The notes under the pieces were generated by a model. That model had not been told where the DNA came from and did not search any database. It saw only the letters and a program-made list of their open reading frames with translations. Shown one piece after another: positions 34,602 through 43,102 of a stretch of 64,000 nucleotides of DNA. The translations under genes and the position numbers were made by a program. The stretch's first letter is position 1. Each line of letters opens with the position of its first letter. Origin of the DNA: Amycolatopsis bartoniae (GTDB lineage Bacteria; Actinomycetota; Actinomycetes; Mycobacteriales; Pseudonocardiaceae); assembly GCF_014191255.1 (NCBI RefSeq), contig NZ_JACHWH010000002.1, positions 496,001-560,000 of the forward strand. The letters are read 5' to 3'.

Positions 34602-35471
34602 CTACACCTTCGCGATGATCTCGTCGGCGAACTTCCTGATCGCGTCCTTCTTCGGCTCCAGTGCGTCACCGAAGCCGATGCCTTCGAACACCCACGGCTG
34701 CGTGATGATGTCCGTCACGCCGATGTCCGCCTGCTCGCGGTACCCGTCGACGCCGAACCGGTCGATGCACACCGCCTGGATCTCGAACGGCACGTCGCCG
34801 CGGCCGTACTCGGCCCGCAGCGAAGCCAGCCGCTCGATCGTCGAGCGCAGGTCCTCGAACTTCATCATCGCACTCGACCAGCCGTCCCCGACCCGCGCGG
34901 CCCGCCGCAACGCGACCTCCGTGTGGCCGCCGATGTAGAACGGCACGCGCCGGCGCGGGGCGGGGCTCATCTGCAGCTTGTCGAAGTCGAAGAACTTCCC
35001 GTGGTACTCGACCATCCCGCCGTCGAGGATCAGGCGCAGCACCTCGATCGCCTCGTCGACGCGCTTGCCCCGCTGCGCGTACGGCGCCCCGCACCACTCG
35101 AACTCCTCCGGCGACCAGCCGACGCCGAGGCCGAGGCCGAACCGGTCGCCGGTGAGCACCGCGACCGAGCCGACCTGGCGCGCGAGCAGCACCGGATTGC
35201 GCGAGCCGAGCTTCATCACCGAGGTGTAGAACGTGATCTCGCTGGTCACCGCGCCCATCGCCGCGGCCGCGACGAGCGGGTCGGCCCAGGGCGTGTCGGC
35301 GTTCCAGAACCGGCTGCCGTCCGGGGTGTACGGGTACTCCGCGGACACCGATTCGGAGTAGAAGAGCGAGTCGGGCAGGACGACGGAGGAGAAACCGCAC
35401 TCCTCGGCCGTGCGGGCCAGCTCGGCGAACTGCTCGAGGGGGTTCATCGCGACCGAGAGGCTGAACTTCAT
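34602..35471 (-). CDS. LLM-class F420-dependent oxidoreductase
   Basis: A 289-residue luciferase-like monooxygenase-fold protein: FAELARTAEECGFSSVVLPD, ADPLVAAAAMGAVTSEITFYTSVMKLG, RNPVLLARQVGSVAVLTGDRFGLGLGVGW, RVPFYIGGHTEVALRRAARVGDGW. This pattern is the actinobacterial TIGR03619-like F420 class, though use of FMN cannot be excluded. It leads an operon with the NTF2-like protein. The 103-bp upstream gap holds an ACTA-N-AAC-N2-GTT-N-TAGT palindrome 10 bp before the start codon. Confidence 0.87.
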   Translation of the reverse strand: MKFSLSVAMNPLEQFAELARTAEECGFSSVVLPDSLFYSESVSAEYPYTPDGSRFWNADTPWADPLVAAAAMGAVTSEITFYTSVMKLGSRNPVLLARQVGSVAVLTGDRFGLGLGVGWSPEEFEWCGAPYAQRGKRVDEAIEVLRLILDGGMVEYHGKFFDFDKLQMSPAPRRRVPFYIGGHTEVALRRAARVGDGWSSAMMKFEDLRSTIERLASLRAEYGRGDVPFEIQAVCIDRFGVDGYREQADIGVTDIITQPWVFEGIGFGDALEPKKDAIRKFADEIIAKV

Positions 35472-35480
35472 ACCCCCGAG

Positions 35481-35498
35481 ACTATAACGTGTTCTAGT
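35481..35498. promoter_or_regulatory. TetR-type palindrome resembling a KstR box
   Basis: ACTATAACGTGTTCTAGT has arms ACTANAAC and GTTNTAGT that pair perfectly apart from the variable positions. It fits the recalled KstR consensus TNNAACNNGTTNNA (TATAACGTGTTCTA, within the site). It lies 10 bp upstream of the F420-type oxidoreductase start. Confidence 0.6.
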
Positions 35499-35574
35499 TT
35501 TCGTCGAGGGCGGAACTTACCCGCTACTGTCCGCGTTGTCCGGATCAGACAATCCGAAACGCTGGGAGTAACCG

Positions 35575-36381
35575 ATGGGCACCGCGATCGTCGTGATCGT
35601 GCTCCTCCTCGTCATCATCGGCGGCGTGGCGTACTTCGCCCGTTCGCAGGGGCAGAACCGCCAGCGCCAGCTGGACGACGCCAAGGCCGACGCGCGACGG
35701 CTGGTCGAGCGGCTCGGCGGCCAGGTGCTCAACCTGACCGGCACCGACGAGGCCTCCAAACAGGCGCTCGCCGACGCGTCGGAGCGCTACACCGCCGCCG
35801 GCTCGCAGCTGGACCAGGCCCGCACCGTCGAGCAGGCCAGGCTGGTCAAGGAGACCGCGCTCGAAGGGCTCTACTACGTCCGCGCCGCGCGCACGGCGAT
35901 GGGCATGGACCCGGGCCCGCAGCTGCCCGAGGAGCGCGAGCGCGAGCGCGCCGGCAAGGTGAGCGAGCACCGCAGGGTGGACGTCGAGGGCCAGACGTAC
36001 GAGGCGTCGCCGGAGCCGGGCAACAACACGCCGTACTACTACCCCGGCGGCCGCGTCGCGGGGCGGCCCGTGCCGCAGGGCTGGTACAGCGAGCCGTGGT
36101 GGAAGACGGCGCTGGTCGCGGGCGCGTGGGGGCTCGGTTCGGTCCTGCTGTTCGACGCGATGTTCTCCGGCATGAGCGGCGTCTCCAGCGCGGCCGCGTG
36201 GGAGTCCGGTTACGACGCCGGGCAGGAGGACGCCTTCGCCGACCAGGGCGACATGGGCGACGGCGGGGACTTCGACGGCGACGCGGCCGGTGACTTCGAC
36301 GGCGGCGGTTTCGACGGCGGCGGCGACTTCGGTGGCGGCGACTTCAACGACTTCGGCGGCGGGGACTTCGGCGACTTCTGA
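35575..36381 (+). CDS. Membrane protein with acidic Gly/Phe-rich tail
   Basis: A 268-residue protein. It has an N-terminal transmembrane helix (residues 2-22, IVVIVLLLVIIGGVAYF), a charged helical region (about 25-110: QRQLDDAKADARRLVERLGG), a Tyr/Pro segment (NNTPYYYPGGR), a second hydrophobic stretch (about 175-195, LVAGAWGLGSVLLFDAMF), and a C-terminal low-complexity tail of GDF/GGGDF units ending in Phe. It probably sits at the membrane as a scaffold, but function is unknown. The start ATG 35575 lies 103 bp from the divergent oxidoreductase start. Confidence 0.82.
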   Translation: MGTAIVVIVLLLVIIGGVAYFARSQGQNRQRQLDDAKADARRLVERLGGQVLNLTGTDEASKQALADASERYTAAGSQLDQARTVEQARLVKETALEGLYYVRAARTAMGMDPGPQLPEERERERAGKVSEHRRVDVEGQTYEASPEPGNNTPYYYPGGRVAGRPVPQGWYSEPWWKTALVAGAWGLGSVLLFDAMFSGMSGVSSAAAWESGYDAGQEDAFADQGDMGDGGDFDGDAAGDFDGGGFDGGGDFGGGDFNDFGGGDFGDF

Positions 36382-36382
36382 G

Positions 36383-37189
36383 CTATTCCGGCTGGCAGAC
36401 CGGGCACCAGTACAGGTTGCGCCCCGCCAGCTCGCGGTGCGCGATCGGCGTGCCGCACACCAGGCATGGCTGCCCCGTGCGCCGGTAGACGTACACCTCG
36501 CCGCCGTGCCGGTCCTCCCGCGGCGCCCGCCCCGTGACGTGCGGCAGGTGCTCGTCGGCGACGGTGTCGATGCGGCCGACGCGCACGCCGTGCCGCATCA
36601 GCGCCACGAGGTCGGTCCACATCTCCTTCCACGTCACCGGGTCCAGCGACCGGCCCGGCAGCATGGGCGCGACGCCGTGGCGGAACAGCAGCTCCGCGCG
36701 GTAGACGTTGCCGACGCCGGCGAGCACCGACTGGTCCATCAGCAGTGCCGCGATCGACGTCCGGGAGGCGGAGATCTTCTCGTACGCCCGCTCGGGCTTG
36801 GCGTCGCGGCGCAGCGGGTCCGGGCCCAGGCGCGCCTTGATGGCGTCGACCTGGTCGGGAGTCAGGAGCTCACAGCGCGTCGGGCCGCGCAGGTCCGTCC
36901 AATGTGTACCGCCGACCATCCGCATCCGCACCTGCCCGACGGGCGCCAGCACGGGCAGCTTCGCCTCGGTGAAGGTCCCGTACAATCCGAGGTGGACGTG
37001 CACCGAGCCGACGCCGGTGTAGTGGTGGAACAGGTGTTTGCCGTACGCCTCGGCCCGCACGAGCACCCGACCGTCCACTTCGGACGCTTCGGCGAACTTG
37101 CCCTGCGGGCTCGTCACCTCCACCGGCGCACCCGCGAAGCGCCGCTGGTGCAGCCGGGCGAGCCGGTGGAGGGTGTGGCCTTCGGGCAT
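36383..37189 (-). CDS. Fpg/Nei-family DNA glycosylase (endonuclease VIII-like)
   Basis: A 268-residue base-excision repair enzyme. MPEGHTLHRLA carries the Pro2 nucleophile and Glu3. The helix-two-turn-helix is in SVLAGVGNVYRAELLFRHGVAP, and a C-terminal zinc finger uses CLVCG and WCPVC. The His in the N-terminal signature favours the Nei-like branch of actinobacteria over MutM. The ATG overlaps the RpiB stop by 1 bp (TGATG), so the two are cotranscribed. The order Nei-like/RpiB/DsbA-like/PepN matches what I recall for M. tuberculosis Rv2464c-Rv2467. Confidence 0.92.
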   Translation of the reverse strand: MPEGHTLHRLARLHQRRFAGAPVEVTSPQGKFAEASEVDGRVLVRAEAYGKHLFHHYTGVGSVHVHLGLYGTFTEAKLPVLAPVGQVRMRMVGGTHWTDLRGPTRCELLTPDQVDAIKARLGPDPLRRDAKPERAYEKISASRTSIAALLMDQSVLAGVGNVYRAELLFRHGVAPMLPGRSLDPVTWKEMWTDLVALMRHGVRVGRIDTVADEHLPHVTGRAPREDRHGGEVYVYRRTGQPCLVCGTPIAHRELAGRNLYWCPVCQPE

Positions 37190-37659
37190 CAGCTGGGCAG
37201 CGCGGGCGGGGTGCCGGTGCGCTCGTAGTCGAGCAGCTGCTGGATCCGGCGGGCGTGCCGCTCGTCCGGGGAGACCGGGGTGGCGAGGAACGTCTCGACG
37301 ATCGCGGTGGCCTCTTCGACCGTGTGCATCCGCGCGCCGATGCCGATGAGCTGGGCGTGGTTGTGCTCGCGGGCGAGCTGCGCGATCTCCGGCTTCCAGG
37401 CCAGCGCGGCGCGGGCGCCGGGCACCTTGTTGGCGGCGATCTGCTCGCCATTGCCGGAGCCGCCGATGACGATGCCGAGGCTGCCCTCGTCGGCGACCAC
37501 TCGGCGGGCCGTCTCGACGCAGAACGCCGGGTAGTCGTCCGCGGCGTCGTACACGAACGGGCCGATGTCGGTGACCTCGTGCCCCTGGCCCTGCAGGTGG
37601 CTCACCAGGTGGTTCTTCAGCTCGAAACCGGCATGGTCGGATCCCAAGTAGACATGCAC
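37189..37659 (-). CDS. rpiB: Ribose-5-phosphate isomerase B
   Basis: A 156-residue RpiB/LacAB-family isomerase interconverting ribose-5-phosphate and ribulose-5-phosphate in the pentose phosphate pathway. It starts HVYLGSDHAGFELK (Asp/His substrate contacts) and contains VIGGSGNGEQIAANKVPG, in which the Glu about 72 corresponds to the mycobacterial catalytic base used instead of the enterobacterial Cys. LIGIGARMHT is also typical. The start is GTG 37657-37659. It is cotranscribed with the downstream DNA glycosylase and divergent from the MBL gene. Confidence 0.93.
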   Translation of the reverse strand: MHVYLGSDHAGFELKNHLVSHLQGQGHEVTDIGPFVYDAADDYPAFCVETARRVVADEGSLGIVIGGSGNGEQIAANKVPGARAALAWKPEIAQLAREHNHAQLIGIGARMHTVEEATAIVETFLATPVSPDERHARRIQQLLDYERTGTPPALPS

Positions 37660-37703
37660 GTCTGGAGTCTGCCATCCCCATCCGGGCGCGGCATGCTCTG
37701 GGT

Positions 37704-38399
37704 ATGACGCGATGGCTCGAACTGGGCGACGGCGTGTACGCGCGGCGGCACGAGTACCTCGACCTGACACTCGGGCTCGTGGTGGGCGGCGAGCGGTGCC
37801 TGGTGGTGGACACCGGCGGGGACGAGGTGCAGGGCGCGCGGTTCGCTGCCGCGGTCCGGGAGGTCACGGGCGCGCCGTGGCTCGTCGCGCTGACGCACGC
37901 CCACTTCGACCACCACTTCGGCACGCGGCCGTTTCTGCCGTGCCCGGTGTGGGCGCACGAGCGGTGCCGCGCCGCGATGGGCGCCGACCGCGAGGAGTGG
38001 GTCTCGGAGTTCCGCCGCGAGGGCAAGGACGAACTGGCGCAACGCCTGCGGGAAGCGGAACTCGTCGCGCCCACCTCGACGTTCGCCGAGGACGTGACGC
38101 TCGACCTCGGCGGCCGCACGGTGACGCTGCTGCACCCCGGGCGCGGGCACACCGACCACGACGTGGCGGTGCACGTGCCGGACGCGGACGTCCTGTTCGC
38201 CGGCGACCTGGTCGAAGCGCCCCCATCCGTCGGCGCGGACTCCCACGTCGGCGACTGGCCCCACGCCCTGGACCGCCTGCTGGCCCTGCGCCCCGGCACG
38301 ATCGTGCCGGGGCACGGCGACCCCGTTGCCGCCGCCTTCGTACGACGTCAGCGGGAAGAGCTCAGTCGAAGTTCAGCTGACCGCTGCGGGTCCGCTTGA
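37704..38399 (+). CDS. MBL-fold metallohydrolase
   Basis: A 231-residue metallo-beta-lactamase-fold protein with the metal ladder: [12 protein letters not shown] (HxHxDH), [19 protein letters not shown] and IVPGHGDP. A glyoxalase-II or quorum-quenching-like hydrolase is possible; substrate unknown. Start ATG 37704. The 3' end overlaps the convergent DsbA-like gene by 38 bp. In the otherwise conserved block this gene appears as an insertion. Confidence 0.87.
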   Translation: MTRWLELGDGVYARRHEYLDLTLGLVVGGERCLVVDTGGDEVQGARFAAAVREVTGAPWLVALTHAHFDHHFGTRPFLPCPVWAHERCRAAMGADREEWVSEFRREGKDELAQRLREAELVAPTSTFAEDVTLDLGGRTVTLLHPGRGHTDHDVAVHVPDADVLFAGDLVEAPPSVGADSHVGDWPHALDRLLALRPGTIVPGHGDPVAAAFVRRQREELSRSSADRCGSA

Positions 38400-38973
38400 G
38401 TTCGTAGAAGTCCGGGTACGACGCCAGCAACCGGGCGCCGTCGAAGACCTTCAGTGCGTCTTCGCCGCGTGGGATGGACGACAGCACCGGGCCGAAGAAC
38501 GCCACGCCGTCGATGTGGATCGTCGGCGTGCCCACGTCCATGCCGACCGGGTCCATGCCCTCGTGGTGGCTCTTCTGCAGCGCCTCGTCGTACTCCGTCG
38601 ACTCCGCGGCCGCCGCCAGGTCCGCCGACGCCCCGATCGCCTCCAGCGCCTGCTTCAGCACCGACGGGATGTCCTTGTCACCGCCGTTGTGGAAGCGGGT
38701 GCCGAACTCGGTGTAGAACTCGCGCAGCACGCTCTCGTCCTTCGTCTGCGCCAGCGCGGTGGCCACCCGCACCGGGCCCCACGCCTTCCGCATCATCTCC
38801 TGGTAGTCCTCCGGCAGGTCGCGCCCGGAGTTGAGGATCGCCAGGCTCATCACGCGAAAGTGCAGGTCGAGGTCGCGGTGCTGCTCGACCTCCAGGATCC
38901 AGCGCGACGTGATCCAGGCGAACGGGCAGATGGGGTCGAAGTAGAAATCGACACGCGTGCGCTCGGCGGACAT
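38362..38973 (-). CDS. DsbA-family protein (mycothiol-dependent reductase-like, Rv2466c type)
   Basis: A 203-residue thioredoxin-fold protein: [17 protein letters not shown] at residues 9-25, [33 protein letters not shown]. It resembles Rv2466c, a mycothiol-dependent oxidoreductase. The active site reads CPFA: Cys16 is present but the second, resolving Cys is Ala19, so it would work by a one-Cys mechanism. ATG 38973 is chosen over an upstream GTG because AGGGAGA precedes it. It is divergent from pepN, as in mycobacteria. Confidence 0.87.
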   Translation of the reverse strand: MSAERTRVDFYFDPICPFAWITSRWILEVEQHRDLDLHFRVMSLAILNSGRDLPEDYQEMMRKAWGPVRVATALAQTKDESVLREFYTEFGTRFHNGGDKDIPSVLKQALEAIGASADLAAAAESTEYDEALQKSHHEGMDPVGMDVGTPTIHIDGVAFFGPVLSSIPRGEDALKVFDGARLLASYPDFYELKRTRSGQLNFD

Positions 38974-39107
38974 CGAATCTCCCTGTGGTACGGCCAACGG
39001 TTGGCGGTAACCAGGGCAACAGCGGCCGAGTTCCGCTTGTTCCCCCCGGCATCCGTGATTGGATAGCGAGACAGCCCAATGACCATCGCTAGTGCTACGA
39101 GGTGCCT

Positions 39108-41669
39108 GTGCCCGCCCCTAACCTGACCCGCGACCAAGCCCAGCAGCGTGCGGATCTCCTGGACGTCGAGTCCTACGACATCCTGCTCGACCTGACCGAC
39201 GGCAACGGCGGTCCCGGGGAGAGGACGTTCGACTCGACCACCACGATCCGCTTCGCCGCCCGCGCGGGGGCGAGCTCCTGGGTCGACATCGTCGCCGCGG
39301 GCGTCCGCTCGGCCACGCTCAACGGCCGCGAGCTGGACGTGTCCGGCTACGTCGAGGACGACGGCATCGCGCTGCCGGACCTGGCCGCCGCCAACGAGCT
39401 GGTCGTGCGCGCCGACTGCCGCTACATGAACACCGGCGAGGGGCTGCACCGGTTCGTCGACCCGGTGGACGACGCGGTCTACCTCTACACGCAGTTCGAG
39501 ACGGCCGACGCCAAGCGCATGTTCGCCTGCTTCGACCAGCCCGACCTCAAGTCGGTCTACCGCCTCACCGTGATCGCGCCGAACGACTGGAAGGTCGTGT
39601 CGAACGCGCCCGTGGAGTCCACCGAGAAGACCGCGGAGGGCGCCACGAAGACGGTGTTCGCCGTCTCCGACCGGATCTCCACGTACCTCGTCGCGCTCGT
39701 CGCCGGCCCGTATGCCGAGTGGCACGACCAGTACACCGACGAGCACGGCACCATCCCGCTCGGCATCTACTGCCGCGCGTCGCTGGCCGAGCACATGGAC
39801 GCCGACCGGCTGTTCACCGAGACCAAGCAGGGTTTCGGCTTCTACCACAAGGCGTTCGCCACGCCCTACCCGTTCGCGAAGTACGACCAGCTGTTCGTGC
39901 CGGAGTTCAACGCGGGCGCGATGGAGAACGCGGGCGCGGTCACGTTCCTCGAGGACTACGTGTTCCGCAGCCGCGTCACCCGCTACTCCTACGAGCGCCG
40001 CGCCGAGACGCTGCTGCACGAGATGGCGCACATGTGGTTCGGAGACCTGGTCACCATGCGCTGGTGGGACGACCTGTGGCTGAACGAGTCGTTCGCCACG
40101 TTCGCGAGCGTGCTGGCGCAGGCCGAGGCCACCGAGTACGAGCACGCGTGGACCAGCTTCGCGAACATCGAGAAGTCGTGGGCGTACCGGCAGGACCAGC
40201 TGCCCTCGACGCACCCGATCGCCGCCGACATCGTCGACCTGCAGGCGGTCGAGGTGAACTTCGACGGCATCACCTACGCCAAGGGCGCGAGCGTGCTCAA
40301 GCAGCTCGTGTCGTACGTCGGGCTGGACAACTTCCTCGCCGGGCTGCGGGTGTACTTCGGCAAGCACGCGTGGGGCAACGCGACGCTGGCGGACCTGCTG
40401 GCCGCGCTGGAGCAGGCGTCCGGGCGCGACCTGTCCGGATGGAGCGCACAGTGGCTGGAGACCACGGGCCTCAACTCGCTGCGCCCGCGGTTCGACACCG
40501 ACGGCGAAGGCCGCTTCACGTCGTTCTCGGTCGTGCAGACCGGCGCCAAGCCGGGCGCGGGCGAGCTGCGCACGCACCGCATCGCGGTCGGCGTCTACGA
40601 CGACGACACCGACGGCAACCTTGTGCGCGTCCAGCGGGTGGAGCTGGACGTCGAGGGCGAGGTCACCGAGGTGCCCGAGCTAGTGGGCGCGCCCGCGGGC
40701 AAGCTCGTGCTGGTCAACGACGACGACCTGACCTACTGCACGATGCGCCTCGACGCGGGTTCGCTGACCACGCTGGTCGACCGGATCGCCGACATCACCG
40801 AGCCGCTGCCGCGCACGCTGTGCTGGTCGGCCGCGTGGGAGATGACCCGCGAGGCGGAGCTGAAGGCGCGGGACTTCGTCGCGATCGTCTCGCACGGCAT
40901 CCACGCCGAGACCGAGGTCGGCGTCGTGCAGCGGCTCCTGCTGCAGGCGCAGACGGCGCTGAACTCCTACGCCGAGCAGCGCTGGGCCGCCGAGCAGGGC
41001 TGGCCCGCGTTCACCGCGCGGCTGCTGGAGCTGGCCCGCTCAGCCGAGCCGGGTTCGGACCACCAGCTGGCGTTCGTGAACTCGCTCACCGGCTCGGTGC
41101 TCGACGACGAGAAGCTCGGCGTCCTCGCGGGCTGGCTCGACGGGTCCGCGCCGCTGGACGGGCTCACCGTCGACGCGGACCTGCGGTGGCGGCTGCTCAA
41201 CGCGCTGGTCGCGCACGGCAAGGCGGCGGACGCGGAGATCGACGCCGAGCTGGCCCGCGACGACACCGCCACCGGGCGGCGGCACGCGGAGCACGCCCGC
41301 GCGCTGCGCCCGAGCGTGGACGGCAAGGCCGAGGCGTGGCAGCGCGCGGTGTACGACGACGAGCTGCCCAACGCGCTCAGCAACGCGGTCATCGGCGGCT
41401 TCTCCCACCCCGGGCAGAAGCACCTGCTCGGTGACTACGTGAGCCGGTACTTCGAGGTGATCGACGAGGTGTGGCAGCGCCGTTCCAGCGAGCGTGCCCA
41501 GCCCACCGTGGTCGGCCTGTTCCCGGCATGGGCGGTCGCGCAGTCCACTGTGGAGGCCGCGGATCGCTGGCTCGCGGGCGAGCACCCGGCCGCGCTGCGG
41601 CGGCTGGTGTCGGAGGGCCGCGCCGGCATCGTGCGGGCGCTCGCGGCCCGCGAGTTCGACGAGAGCTGA
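39108..41669 (+). CDS. pepN: Aminopeptidase N (M1 family)
   Basis: An 853-residue zinc aminopeptidase. Domains: N-terminal beta domain (to about 200), catalytic domain with the GAMENAG exopeptidase motif and [10 protein letters not shown] ... NESFA (HExxH-x18-E, His near 304), and the C-terminal helical domain (ERAP1-like) to the end. It removes N-terminal residues from peptides in the cytoplasm. Start: GTG 39108 is used because GAGG (39099-39102) overlaps the alternative GTG 39102. A palindromic terminator follows the stop. Confidence 0.95.
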   Translation: MPAPNLTRDQAQQRADLLDVESYDILLDLTDGNGGPGERTFDSTTTIRFAARAGASSWVDIVAAGVRSATLNGRELDVSGYVEDDGIALPDLAAANELVVRADCRYMNTGEGLHRFVDPVDDAVYLYTQFETADAKRMFACFDQPDLKSVYRLTVIAPNDWKVVSNAPVESTEKTAEGATKTVFAVSDRISTYLVALVAGPYAEWHDQYTDEHGTIPLGIYCRASLAEHMDADRLFTETKQGFGFYHKAFATPYPFAKYDQLFVPEFNAGAMENAGAVTFLEDYVFRSRVTRYSYERRAETLLHEMAHMWFGDLVTMRWWDDLWLNESFATFASVLAQAEATEYEHAWTSFANIEKSWAYRQDQLPSTHPIAADIVDLQAVEVNFDGITYAKGASVLKQLVSYVGLDNFLAGLRVYFGKHAWGNATLADLLAALEQASGRDLSGWSAQWLETTGLNSLRPRFDTDGEGRFTSFSVVQTGAKPGAGELRTHRIAVGVYDDDTDGNLVRVQRVELDVEGEVTEVPELVGAPAGKLVLVNDDDLTYCTMRLDAGSLTTLVDRIADITEPLPRTLCWSAAWEMTREAELKARDFVAIVSHGIHAETEVGVVQRLLLQAQTALNSYAEQRWAAEQGWPAFTARLLELARSAEPGSDHQLAFVNSLTGSVLDDEKLGVLAGWLDGSAPLDGLTVDADLRWRLLNALVAHGKAADAEIDAELARDDTATGRRHAEHARALRPSVDGKAEAWQRAVYDDELPNALSNAVIGGFSHPGQKHLLGDYVSRYFEVIDEVWQRRSSERAQPTVVGLFPAWAVAQSTVEAADRWLAGEHPAALRRLVSEGRAGIVRALAAREFDES

Positions 41670-41679
41670 CGGAAAACGA

Positions 41680-41713
41680 GAACGGCCGACCTCCCGCGGG
41701 AGGCCGGCCGTTC
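41680..41713. terminator. Bidirectional terminator between pepN and the DUF5130 gene
   Basis: A 34-bp near-perfect palindrome (GAACGGCCGACCTCCCG against CGGGAGGCCGGCCGTTC, one mismatch) followed by TTCTTCG. It lies between two convergent stop codons. Confidence 0.88.
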
Positions 41714-41727
41714 TTCGCTCAGCAGGG

Positions 41728-42207
41728 TCAGGCCGGGGCGTGCCCCGCCTGGTCGGCGAGCATGCGCAGGCCGGAGACCAGGCCGCCGATGAGGTCGCCC
41801 TCCTTGAACGAGGCGACCATGCTCATCACGGCGAGCTTCGCGGCGCGGTCGGGCAGCCGCGGGAACGCCTCGGCGCCGGTGACGACCTCGACCACGCGCT
41901 CGCCGGGCGACACCGCGATCAGAACCGAGCGGGCCGCGGTCTCGCCGATGGAGGCGTGCAGCTTCTCCGCCGACTCCCGCGTGTCACCGCCCAGGTCACC
42001 CAGGTAGACGCTGAAGTCGATGCCGGTCTCCCGGCTCGCCAGGGTCAGCGCCTCGTCCAGACGGGCCAGCTGGGGCACGGTGAAGGGCACGGACGGCTTG
42101 GCCGGTTCGTACATCCGGGCCACCGAGCGCCGTCCGGTGGAGGTAACCCCTACTCCGAACTCCGCCTCGCCGGACTCGTTCTGCTGGACCAGCTCACCAG
42201 CTGCCAC
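41728..42207 (-). CDS. DUF5130 family protein (TPM-like fold)
   Basis: A 159-residue protein. The core (residues about 40-150: FTVPQLARLDEALTLASRET, IDFSVYLGDLG, RSVLIAVSPGERVVEVVTG, AVMSMVASFKEGDLIGGLVSGLRML) resembles the TPM-type fold, and the family is annotated DUF5130 (Rv2468c-like). GTG 42207 is preferred over GTG 42213 since GGGAGG is properly spaced only for the former. It overlaps the 3' end of the ctaJ-like gene by 14 bp. Adjacency to a cytochrome-oxidase subunit suggests a respiratory-supercomplex link, which is inference. Confidence 0.82.
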   Translation of the reverse strand: MAAGELVQQNESGEAEFGVGVTSTGRRSVARMYEPAKPSVPFTVPQLARLDEALTLASRETGIDFSVYLGDLGGDTRESAEKLHASIGETAARSVLIAVSPGERVVEVVTGAEAFPRLPDRAAKLAVMSMVASFKEGDLIGGLVSGLRMLADQAGHAPA

Positions 42208-42433
42208 GGGCACCTCCCACTGCCGTCCCCGGCGCCTCGCCGGGATTCACCTGCCGATGCGCGCCGATGCCCTCGGGGTTGCCGCTCCACCACATCGGGG
42301 GGTACTCCCAGGGCTGGCCCGGACGGTAACGCGGGGTCCCGGCGAACTTCGAGCGCAGCGTCAGCAACGCGACCACGCCGTAGATGGCCGCCGGGATCAG
42401 CGCGAAGACCAGGATTGTCTCGACGATGCTCAC
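42194..42433 (-). CDS. ctaJ: CtaJ-like small subunit of aa3-type cytochrome oxidase
   Basis: A 79-residue protein: one transmembrane helix (SIVETILVFALIPAAIYGVVALL, shown in part) followed by SKFAGTPRYRPGQPWEYPPMWW and a polar tail. This is the pattern of the small actinobacterial aa3 oxidase subunit CtaJ identified in the mycobacterial CIII-CIV supercomplex, as I recall it. The GTG start is at 42433. It overlaps the DUF5130 gene, indicating coupling. The 277-bp gap upstream (42434-42710) separates it from the divergent GTRVT-repeat gene. Confidence 0.75.
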   Translation of the reverse strand: MSIVETILVFALIPAAIYGVVALLTLRSKFAGTPRYRPGQPWEYPPMWWSGNPEGIGAHRQVNPGEAPGTAVGGARGSW

Positions 42434-42710
42434 GAGGAGGAACCTTAGCCGATCGCCTCTGAACCCACTGGGGAGCGTCAAGACCACTCGTCCCGTCCGG
42501 CCCACCGTCCGCCGTGTGCCGAGTTCCGGTTCACACAATGAGCCGAAAGACCCTTGCGCGAAAGATGGCAGCTCACCGTACGGGCGGCCGCACTCATCGC
42601 AATTCGGGTTGTTCCTGAGGGAAAATCCTCGTAGCTTTTTCACCTGTACGGGCCTTGCGCCTCGGTCCCCTTCCCGCAACGTAACGCACTGGGTCCCCGG
42701 AGGACATGTC

Positions 42711-43025
42711 ATGAACCTCGCCGTTACCCCCGCTCAGCCCAACACCGACTACGCTCCGTCACTTTTCGGCGCCAACGACGGACGCGGCACCCGCGTCACG
42801 CGGGGTACCCGGGTGACCGCAGGCACTCGCGTGACGCGCGGTACCCGTGTCACCAGGGGCACCCGCGTCACGCGTGGCACGCGAGTCACCGCCGGCACGC
42901 GCGTCACCCGCGGTACCCGGGTCACCCGCGGCACCCGCGTGACCGCCGGTACCCGCGTCACCCGCGGCACCAGGGTGACGCGCGGCACCCGCGTCACCGC
43001 CGGCACGCGCGTCACCGCTTCCTGA
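42711..43025 (+). CDS. Tandem GTRVT(R/A) hexapeptide-repeat protein, function unknown
   Basis: A 104-residue protein: a 25-residue N-terminus (MNLAVTPAQPNTDYAPSLFG then ANDGR), 13 uninterrupted hexapeptides GTRVT(R/A) in residues 26-103, and a final Ser. The sixth residues read R A R R R A R R A R R A A, giving mostly an RRA triplet, i.e. an 18-residue period. No Cys, signal peptide or membrane helix is present, and the protein is extremely basic. The strand is clear: CGGAGGA (42698-42704) precedes ATG 42711, and the repeats differ almost only at synonymous third bases (Arg as CGC, CGG, CGT, CGA and AGG), so the amino-acid sequence is under selection. I do not recognise a family; a left-handed beta-helix or similar solenoid is plausible. 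Confidence 0.85.
   Translation: MNLAVTPAQPNTDYAPSLFGANDGRGTRVTRGTRVTAGTRVTRGTRVTRGTRVTRGTRVTAGTRVTRGTRVTRGTRVTAGTRVTRGTRVTRGTRVTAGTRVTAS
42786..43019 (+). repeat. 13 x 18-bp coding repeat (hexapeptide GTRVTR/A)
   Basis: Thirteen in-phase 18-bp units encode GTRVT(R/A). Units differ from each other mainly at third codon positions. A 54-bp higher-order unit (R, R, A at position six) is repeated about three times. Confidence 0.92.
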
Positions 43026-43053
43026 CGAAGCCTCCGGACTCCGGGCACCAGAA

Positions 43054-43084
43054 CGCCCCGGCCGTCATTCCGACGACCGGGGCG
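43054..43084. terminator. Terminator between the repeat protein and the HNH gene
   Basis: CGCCCCGG (43054-43061) and CCGGGGCG (43077-43084) form an 8-bp stem with a 15-nt loop between two convergent genes. Confidence 0.75.
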
Positions 43085-43102
43085 AAGGTGTGTGCCGAGG
43101 AA

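Noticed and set aside
42384-42710. Upstream extension of the GTRVT-repeat reading frame
   Set aside because: The frame is open back into ctaJ, but only ATG 42711 has a ribosome site (CGGAGGA) and the extension is compositionally unlike a protein.
42786-43019. CRISPR array
   Set aside because: The region is repetitive, but the repeats are contiguous 18-bp coding units without spacers; no cas gene is present in the window.
42749-43048. Minus-strand VTRVP repeat open frame
   Set aside because: It is the complement of the GTRVT array; it lacks a ribosome site and its repeats vary non-synonymously, unlike the plus strand.
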